From positions 3,979,902 to 4,026,819 of the forward strand of contig BFEA01000018.1 in NCBI GenBank assembly GCA_003427395.1: 46,918 nt of DNA, given 5' to 3'. Origin of the DNA: Chara braunii. Its lineage: Eukaryota; Streptophyta; Charophyceae; Charales; Characeae. The translations under genes were made by a program, and so were the position numbers. Positions 40,636 to 46,918 of the stretch are shown one piece after another. The notes under the pieces were generated by a model that made no database searches, was not told where the DNA came from, and saw nothing but the letters and a program-made list of their open reading frames with translations. The stretch's first letter is position 1, and every line of letters starts with the position of its first letter.

Positions 40636-41450
40636 TGTTATTTGTTAATATGTAAAAAAAATATTACCGTTGTTCACATGCAAGATTGTTGTATAGCACA
40701 TGGATTCCACTTGAAGTCCATCCCAGACTTTTATCTCTGGGTAGATTTGCAAGACTGATGATGCAAAGGAAGGTGACCCGTTCTCTAAAAAAAAAATATC
40801 TTATTTTAGTGCCAAAAAAAAAGGAACATGCCCATAATTTTTTTGATGTATTTTTAGGGACCTAAGAAAGTATTGGTGGGACACAGTCAGATTAGGACCG
40901 GCCGCGTTCGATCGGGCGGGTCATAGTGTGACCATCCGGTCAAAGGATACCCCCCCCAGTCCTGCCTGGGGGTAAGTCATGCCTCCGTAGAACATTTCTC
41001 AGCTTTAGATAATCATAAAATATATACTCCAACACAACTTGATAAGAAATCATTATTAATGCTTGGACGAAAAAATGAATCTGACATCGAGACTAATGAA
41101 ACTGCTTTACCTTGTTGAAAAAGAAGGTCCGATCAATTTGCTTCCCAACAATGTTCTGATAAACGATAACCTCCTTTAGAGGGTCACTACATGGTATCAC
41201 GTATGTGGCAAGCGTTCAAAGCTCCTCATCATTGCATGCCCTGATCACACATGTAGACAAACGAAATCCAAAAAGATTATTCCTGTAAATTCACAAACCA
41301 ATGGAATAGTTTTAGCTTCACAACAAAATTGTTTACACATGCTTCTTCAGGGGTCACGGTCATGCTCATCCGCATCATGAGCTAGACATTTCCTGCCCCT
41401 GGAGACCGATAATCCTTTAAGGGGTGGCATCCACGTTGGATAAGGACACG
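40636..41450. other. no gene recognised
   Basis: AT-leaning sequence after the gypsy LTR. No domain or RNA signature is seen. An A run at about 40789 and a C run at about 40948 are the only marked features. Confidence 0.4.
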
Positions 41451-41457
41451 GAAAAAG

Positions 41458-41573
41458 AATTATCATCCCTCGCACGATGCGGGACACTTCGCATTCAAAT
41501 TGTTCGGAAGGCGGGCCATTATCATCCCTCACACGATGTGCGAAACTTCCTATTCAAATCGTCCGAAAGGAAT
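41458..41573 (+). repeat. 58-60-bp tandem duplication
   Basis: TTATCATCCCTCGCACGATG / TTATCATCCCTCACACGATG, then ATTCAAATTGTTCGGAAGG / ATTCAAATCGTCCGAAAGG. Two copies with about 10 differences. Confidence 0.75.
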
Positions 41574-41892
41574 TGTATGGGTCGTTCAGCGATCGAAATA
41601 TATCATTACATCAGCACCAAGAACGCCGCAAACAACATGTTACATCTTAACTAGTCTGAACTATGAATTATGCACCTACGCATTCTAGGGAGAGCAAACA
41701 TGATGATTCAAGAATTTATTCGTCAGAGAGCTTGAAATATGAAGCTCAATGGCAATTCGAAAAACAAGGGAGTTGTAGAACAAGTGAAATAGAAATCAAA
41801 CACTGCAAAAATCCGAAAGCAACCTCATGTTTTAGAACTTCAGTCCGATGAGTACCTCATTACGGCCAACACAAAGGAATCAACATCCGGAG

Positions 41893-41898
<6 letters not shown>

Positions 41899-41954
<56 letters not shown>

Positions 41955-42141
41955 CCTCCCTCCCTCTCTCTCTCTCTCTCTCTCTTTGTGTGTGTATNCT
42001 CTCTCTCTCTCTCTTTGTGTGTGTATGTGTGTCTGTAACTAATGTCAAATCTCTCTCTCTTTGTGTGTATGTGTGTCTGTAACGAATGTCAAATCTCTCT
42101 CTCTTTGTGTGTGTATGTGTGTCTGTAACTAATGTCAAATC
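41899..42141. repeat. (CT)n tract with an N, then three 42-47-bp units
   Basis: A CT run of about 90 bp with CCCT interruptions. An unresolved base (N) lies at 41998. The following unit TCTCTCTCTTTGTGTGTGTA, TGTGTGTCTGTAAC, (T/G)AATGTCAAA occurs three times (about 42000, 42052, 42095). The N and the repeat suggest a collapsed or uncertain assembly. Confidence 0.9.
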
Positions 42142-42208
42142 TTACGCCAGTATGTTATTAATTAGCCACGTAGGAGTACACTAACTACTGGGATCAATCG
42201 GCCAAATT

Positions 42209-42335
42209 ACATTGATCGATTGGAAAAAATGCCAAACATTGATTGATTGGAAAAAATGTCAAACATTAATTGATTGGAAGAAATGCCAAAGTTGATTGAT
42301 TGAAAAATAATGCCAAAGCTGATTGATTGAAAAAG
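42209..42335 (+). repeat. 27-bp minisatellite, about 5 units
   Basis: TGATTGATTGGAAAAAATGC and CAAACAT or CAAAG(C)T repeat about five times with small changes. Noncoding. Confidence 0.85.
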
Positions 42336-42825
42336 AAAAAAGAAGAAGGGAAAAACACCGATCTACAACAGCATTCCTCACCTTAGAGTGCGCAATATCC
42401 TCTAAAAATCCCCCTACCTAGTCCACCACTACATCACCATTAATGCTTCAGAGACCTACAACAGAAGATGTGACACACACGATCTAAAGAGCGAAGTATA
42501 TCGCAGTACAAAGGCCACATGACTCGCAAAACCATAACTTCTCTGTAACTGTGTGGCGAGAAATTATTGTAGTTGAAGAGCATCCGAGTCCTAGCTCCGG
42601 TCGTGAGATGAACACTTAACATAGATACAAAAGGCCGACGTCAACGAATAAATGAATACATCATCGCGGGTTCATTACCCGCGCTCGTCACTCGTCCATA
42701 CTGTGATACAGGAAAAAAAAAACAAAAATGAAAATCAAAATCAAAATGAAAATCCTCAAATTCGACTCTCGAAGGAGTCCAACGTTCCATTCCAGAGATT
42801 GGGCAGATGAAAATCTACAGCCTTC
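42336..42825. other. no gene seen
   Basis: No coding or RNA signature. A short AAAATCAAAATGAAA stretch lies at about 42722-42750, just upstream of the U6-derived sequence. Confidence 0.4.
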
Positions 42826-42905
42826 TATCTTTCGACACATCCGTTAAAATTGGAAAAATACAGAAAAGATTAGCATGGATCCTGAGCAAGGATGACATAT
42901 ATAAA
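42826..42905 (+). ncRNA. U6 snRNA-derived sequence, probably a retrocopy
   Basis: TTCGACACATCCG, TTAAAATTGGAAAAATACAG, AAAAGATTAGCATGGATCCT and GAGCAAGGATGACAT follow U6 closely. The AGC triad (AGCATGG) is kept, but ACAGAGA reads ACAGAAA as in the copy at 21.6 kb. The 5' stem (GTCCCTTCGGGGAC in U6) is eroded. About 30 bp downstream an A-rich run (AAAAAAAAGAAAAAAAAG) looks like a retroposition tail. No U6 promoter elements are visible. Confidence 0.8.
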
Positions 42906-42944
42906 TTAAAAGGAGTTCAATTAAAAAAAAGAAAAAAAAGAAAA

Positions 42945-43683
42945 AACAGCCTACAACTTTCCACCAAGGGACAAAGGGAAATCTTGCAGGGTTGCGCAAG
43001 CATGTGAGAGAGGGGAAGGGGGAGGGGTAGAGAAAGGGGACTGGAACTGCCGGCGGGGGAAGGGGGAGTAGGGGCGGAGCGGTGGAAGAGGGGGGCAAGT
43101 GCGGGGTCGGAGCCAAGGCCAGAAAAGCTCAGATTGCAAACTGTAAAGCCTTACAAAACAAGACGTTATCACTCCAAGAGTCCAAAACGAATTTAAATTT
43201 CGTTGTGAATTTGTTTTTACTTTGGGGCAAGTACGTTGAAGGCACAGGTGCTGTTCGGAATGAGCAAGAACATCACGATGTCGCGGCTGAGTTTGAACAG
43301 GCAAAAAAAACACAGTGCCTGTGTGTCCTAACATCGGGCCACGGACGGAATTAAACGTCGTTGTACCCATTGAATAGCCCCCAAAGCTCCCGTTGAATCT
43401 CGTTTAACGGGGAAACGGGGGTCTCCCGTTGAATCCTGAAAAACGAATTGGGCGCGTTGGGCCTCGGACACGTGGCCCTGCGTGCCCAAACACTAAAACC
43501 AGAAAAAAAAACATAAAATTTGACACCCCCCTACGAGTCCCCAAACCTACCCGGAAGCCCTCTAAACCACTACGAGCCCCAACCCCCCTTCCCCCCCCCG
43601 CCCCATCCTGCCGCCCGCCCCATCCTGCCGCCCACCTCATCCTGCCTTTCCCAAACCTACCCGGAAGTATGTGTGTTTGTAAG
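42945..43683. other. no gene recognised; purine-rich then C-rich sequence
   Basis: A GGGGAAGGGGGAGG-type purine tract lies at about 43009-43100. CCCGTTGAATC occurs at about 43389 and 43428, related to GTTGAATC repeats at 46148-46210. CCCAAACCTACCCGGAAG occurs twice (about 43542 and 43648), a roughly 106-bp direct repeat just before the Harbinger insertion. Confidence 0.45.
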
Positions 43684-43718
43684 TATGGGCCTCGTTAGAC
43701 ACTCCTCATGAGTTCCTT

Positions 43719-43746
43719 GAGCCACAAGGAAATTTCCTTGTGGCTC
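43719..43746. repeat. subterminal 28-bp perfect palindrome of the Harbinger element
   Basis: GAGCCACAAGGAAA mirrors TTTCCTTGTGGCTC. A 20-bp version (CACAAGGAAATTTCCTTGTG) lies near the other end at 45555-45574. AAGGAACT/AGTTCCTTG motifs also recur. Such subterminal repeats are candidate transposase binding sites. Confidence 0.85.
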
Positions 43747-43977
43747 TTAAGGGAAATTTGCGGCGTTGTTCCACTCATCCTTGGGGACCTCCCCCGAGGA
43801 TGTTTCCTTGTGGCTTGCCCACGACCGTTTTCATACGGAAATTAGCGGCCGTGGGGTCGGTCGTCCTTGGTCCAGCGTCTTTTGTCCGTGTGGAGGCGGC
43901 GTGGTCCAACGACGTGTGGCGGGAAACGGCATACGGCGGGCGACGGGAAAAAAAATTAACCTGAAGGGCGTCGACGT

Positions 43978-44946
43978 TTGAAATTCGAATTTCAAATGAC
44001 GGCTGCGACGACGACGACGACGTGTGGCTGGCGGCGCGAAGACGGCGTATTGCTGAAACGGGCTCAGCGGCGGGGTCACTTCCGTCCCCCGGCCGTTGCG
44101 AGTGCACGGGCAGCGTCGGGTGCGTCCATCGCCGTGGACCTTCGCACACGTCGACTGCGCCTTGCAACATGTTTCCGTGTGAGGGACTGCATTCAGAGAA
44201 AAGGGGCCAGCTTTCGACAGACATCTTCGGCTTCTTCGTCGGGTGTGGAAGGACGACACACACGGCAGCGGAGCGACGGGTCCGTGTCCAGGTCGCGGCT
44301 ATGGAGGGCGGCGGAGAGGGTAGACGTGAGGTTGACGGCTCTTGAGCTGCAGGCCGTGGCGGCGGCCGTGTCCACTATCGTTCTTCGAGAGGAGAGGGCG
44401 CTAGGACGACTGAACGAGCAGTTGTGTGCGCTTAGACGGAGGACATTGACGCAAGCTCCGGACGATGGGCCGGACTACGTGGCAACGTCGGAGGCTGTTG
44501 TTGAGCTGTGCTACACATTGGGTTGCGGAGTAATTCCTCGAGCGACGCCGAGGTGGTGGATGAAGCGCAGGACAGGAGGCATGTGGGAAGACCTCAGGCA
44601 ATGCGACGACGTGACAAACGACTACTTCCGGGAGAAGCTACGCATGTCACCACGAGTGTTCCAGGAAATCGCGGAGGCGTGTGCGCCCTCGCCGCACAGA
44701 GGAGCACGACGTCCACGTGTACGAGAGGAGAAGAACGACCCCGGTGGGACTGCTCCGCGGCGAGAAGAACACAAGAGAGACGGCGCCGAACCTCCACGTG
44801 GCGAGACAGATCCGCGGCGACAAGGAGAGAGTGCCCCGCCGATGGGAGTTCCGCTGATGGGGCGAGAACAGCGACTCACGAATGGATCGCGCGTGGCGAC
44901 GGCCGCGTTTGCAACGACGATGAAGAAGCGCCCTCGCCACACATAG
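43978..44946 (+). pseudogene. Harbinger transposase N-terminal remnant fused to tandem repeat
   Basis: The open frame has 322 codons. Residues about 115-165 are helical and basic (LTALELQ, LREERALGRLNEQLCALRRR). Residues about 191-236 have WWMKRRTGGMWEDL, TNDYFREKLRMSPRVFQEIA, the region that precedes the DDE domain in plant PIF/Harbinger transposases (W-x-RR-G-W-E ... Y-x-L-RM-S/P-VF). After EACAP the frame enters 245-bp tandem repeats (REEKNDPGGTAPRREEHKRD) with no similarity to the catalytic domain. The product, if made, would lack catalysis but might keep DNA- or protein-binding parts. Confidence 0.65.
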
Positions 44947-45088
44947 GAGCTCAACGTCCACGTCTACGAGAGGAGGAGAACAACCCCGGCGAGACTGCTC
45001 CGCGGCGAGAAGAAGACAAGAGAGACGGCGCTGAACCTCCCAAGGGCCGAGACGGATCCGCGGAGACAAGGAGAGAGTGCTCTGCCTT
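44683..45088 (+). repeat. 245-bp tandem repeat replacing the transposase catalytic domain
   Basis: GCGCCCTCGCC at 44683 recurs at 44928, followed by alignable sequence (GAGCACGACGTCCACGT / GAGCTCAACGTCCACGT, GAGACTGCTCCGCGGCGAGA, AAGAGAGACGGCG, AGGAGAGAGTGC). The first unit is complete, the second about 160 bp. Because 245 is not a multiple of 3, the second copy is read in another frame (44508-45188), where it again encodes the Arg/Glu-rich peptide. Confidence 0.8.
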
Positions 45089-45674
45089 AGATCAGCCCGA
45101 AGAGAAGAACTCCGTCGTCAGAAGAAAGATCGAGGGAAGATCTGTGCTCCGACGTGCAAGGCGTGACGACAAACGACGAAAACGATGATCTTCCGAGGTG
45201 AAACTGTCGTCGTTGAAAGCGGCGCCGGCGCGGAAAAGCATTCGAATTTCCGACCGTTGTCGACGATCGCCCGGCGCAGCAGACCGCATGACACAGGCCA
45301 GCGACGCTTGATTCAACGGACGGAGGCCTCACGCGGACGGTGACCGTTTGGAGCCGTTGGGGTGCCGCGCAGATGGTGGAGGGCAGGGATGTCCGTGCTC
45401 CCGTTCGGTGGACCACGTCTGGACCACCCTCAAACCGAAACTGTCCGTCGACGCATGCCTTCGCCGCTCCAAATTTCGCGCTCCCTTGTGCTCCGCGGGA
45501 CCTCGGGAGGTCCCTTGGGGGTTAGGAAAAATTTGGCTGTAGCCACAAGGACGCCACAAGGAAATTTCCTTGTGCTGTTTTCACATTTTTTTCGAGAATC
45601 GTCCCCGAGGACAGGTGGAACGAGCAGTTCCTTGTGGATTTCGGGTCTACAAGGAGTGTCTAACGAGGCCCTAT

Positions 45675-46125
45675 GTGTGTGTGCGCGCATGATTGTTGGT
45701 GTGTGTGTTTGTGTGTGCATGTGTGTGTGTTTATGTATGTTTATGTGTTGTGTGTCTGTGTGTATGTGTGCGTCTTTTTTTCCTTTTTTTTGAATTGTTT
45801 TTATGTTTTTGTTGTACATCTTTGAAAGATCCACAACTCTATATTTTTTATTTGTTTTTTCTGTTTTTTGTTTTGCCCTAAAAAAATATTTATGAAACTC
45901 CCCCCCAAAAAAAACACTCATTTCATTCTTTGTTGTTTTTTTTTCAGTGTTTATGTTTTTCATTTTTTTTAAATATAGTCAAAGCTAAAAAAATCAAATA
46001 AAAAATATGGCGTTGTAGACCTTAAAAATTTCTACAACCCCATATTTTCTAAATTTTGTTTTGATTATTTTTAGCCCATAAAAAAATAAATGCGGACCCC
46101 GTTGTAACCCATCTAACGGGCTTCA
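45675..46125. other. TG-rich then T/A-rich sequence, no gene
   Basis: A (TG)n-like tract at about 45678-45770 begins right at the Harbinger target duplication. It is followed by T-rich and A-rich low-complexity sequence with TCTACAACCCCATATTTT and its near-complement AAAAAATATGGCGTTGTAGA at about 46000-46050, a small inverted repeat. Confidence 0.6.
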
Positions 46126-46129
46126 CATA

Positions 46130-46210
46130 TTCAACACGGATTCAACGCGCGTTGAATCTTTCAACGCGGAAACCACGTTGAATCTTTCAACGCGGAACCC
46201 ACGTTGAATC
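46130..46210 (+). repeat. GTTGAATCTTTCAACGCGGAA repeats
   Basis: GTTGAATC occurs four times and TTCAACGCGG three times within 80 bp. GTTGAA/TTCAAC makes each unit self-complementary (TTCAAC...GTTGAA). Related GTTGAATC motifs lie at 43.39-43.44 kb on the other side of the Harbinger element. Confidence 0.7.
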
Positions 46211-46227
46211 GATTTTCGGGCACACAG

Positions 46228-46470
46228 CACGAGGCCATAATGCCCTCCCAGACGGCGCAGTCTCACACGTTCTCCACATTCTGTTCTTCTGTATCCAGCT
46301 GCTTTCACAACCATAGCATTGTTGCTCTTGCTTTTCTTTGTTTCGTCTTTGCTTTTTTTTTCCACTGCCGTGACGACCATGGGGCAATAATGCCCTCAAG
46401 GATGGTGACCTCTCACACCTTCTCCAGATTCTGTGTCCACCTGCTTTCACGACCATAGCTCGTCGTTTTT
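46228..46470 (+). repeat. tandem duplication of about 152 bp
   Basis: ATAATGCCCTC, TCTCACA(C)GTTCTCCA/CCTTCTCCA, ATTCTGT, CAGCTGCTTTCAC/CACCTGCTTTCAC, A(A/G)CCATAGC occur in order starting at 46237 and 46387. No gene. Confidence 0.75.
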
Positions 46471-46494
46471 TTTTTTTTTTTTCCATGTGAGGCC

Positions 46495-46882
46495 TAGACA
46501 TCTCGGCTGTGGCCTGAACATCTTAACCCTGGCCCAGCCACAGGCGTGGCCTAGACATCTTCGGTCGTGACCCAGCCACAGGCGTGGCCTTTAAACATCT
46601 TCGGTCGTGGCCCAGCCACAGGCGTGGCCTATACACCTGAGGTGTGGCCTATACACCTGGGGCGTGGCCTAGACATCTTGGCTGTGGCCCAGCCACAGGC
46701 ATGGCCTAGACATGTTGACCATGGCCCAGCCACAGCCGTGGCCTAGACATCTCGGCTGCGGCACGGCCGCAGGCGTGGCCTAGACATCTCGGTTGTGGCC
46801 CAGCCACGGGTGTGGCCTAGACATCTCGGCCGCGGCCCGGCCATGGGCGTGGCCTGGACATCTCGGCCGTGGCCCGGCCACA
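46495..46882 (+). repeat. 38-bp tandem repeat with a built-in hairpin, about 10 units
   Basis: The unit is roughly GTGGCCTAGACATCTCGG, CTGTGGCCCAGCCACAG, GC. CTGTGGC[CCA]GCCACAG pairs perfectly (for example 46682-46698). At 46756-46772 both arms have changed to CTGCGGC[ACG]GCCGCAG. The unit GTGGCCTATACACCTG is also duplicated at about 46624-46660. The array runs to the window end region and ends in an A-rich tail. Confidence 0.85.
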
Positions 46883-46918
46883 AAATGAAAAACAAAAACA
46901 AAAAAAAAGAAGCCCCCC

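Larger units (their letters stand above)
43687..45671 (+). mobile_element. PIF/Harbinger-type DNA transposon, 1,985 bp, non-autonomous
   Basis: Perfect 20-bp terminal inverted repeats: GGGCCTCGTTAGACACTCCT at 43687-43706 and its complement at 45652-45671. They are flanked by TAT on both sides (43684-43686 and 45672-45674), a 3-bp target duplication as in PIF/Harbinger, though the usual target is TTA/TAA. Subterminal sequences hold a palindrome CCACAAGGAA-TTCCTTGTGG on both sides. Inside is a Harbinger-like transposase N-terminus but no catalytic DDE domain, so it could only move with help from another copy. Perfect TIRs suggest a fairly recent insertion. Confidence 0.85.

Noticed and set aside
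43775-44263. 162-codon minus-strand frame in the Harbinger element
   Set aside because: Antisense to the transposase N-terminal frame; no recognisable domain.

Overview
This is a eukaryotic nuclear window, most likely from a streptophyte (charophyte alga or land plant). It is almost entirely transposable elements, their debris and tandem repeats. I found no intact host protein gene. The plant-side call rests on Ty3/gypsy chromoviruses with a TGGTATCAGAGC initiator-tRNA-Met primer site, L1-like LINEs with a zf-RVT-type C-terminus, a PIF/Harbinger transposon and two U6 snRNA-derived copies. The style, with long GA microsatellites and Harbinger and chromovirus relics, resembles Chara, but that genus is a guess.

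Layout. 0.3-1.5 kb: LINE copy 1 (minus). 1.7-1.85 kb: LINE 3' end (minus). 2.6-5.3 kb: interspersed and tandem repeats with GA tracts and a palindromic motif. 5.3-8.3 kb: two diverged copies of an unrecognised protein gene (minus), each next to the palindromic repeat block; both are broken. 9.7-10.9 kb: LINE copy 2 (plus). 10.9-14.4 kb: a gypsy pol relic cut by two smaller inverted-repeat insertions, one a 302-bp MITE with a 4-bp target duplication. 14.4-25 kb: two related long noncoding modules (A 14.4-18.6, B 21.86-25.0). Each has a TATA-bearing LTR-like head, a set of CTTCCCGTAGGAA hairpins, then an array of nested hairpins whose stems differ from unit to unit but stay complementary. A U6 pseudogene lies between them. 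25-33 kb: simple repeats, minisatellites (including 1.5 kb of a 21-bp unit) and LINE tails. 33.3-34.1 kb: possible Copia integrase debris. 34.3-40.6 kb: a gypsy chromovirus with PBS, gag, pol pieces, PPT and 3' LTR, but with the RT core and integrase core deleted. 42.8 kb: a second U6 copy. 43.687-45.671 kb: a bounded PIF/Harbinger element whose catalytic domain is replaced by tandem repeats. 46.2-46.9 kb: terminal tandem repeats.

The most unusual signal is the pair of hairpin arrays at 17.5-18.6 and 24.2-25.0 kb. Conserved loops sit in stems that vary in a compensatory way, as expected for selected RNA or DNA secondary structure. The element or RNA behind them is not one I recognise. All functional statements are inferences from reading the sequence; no database search was run.
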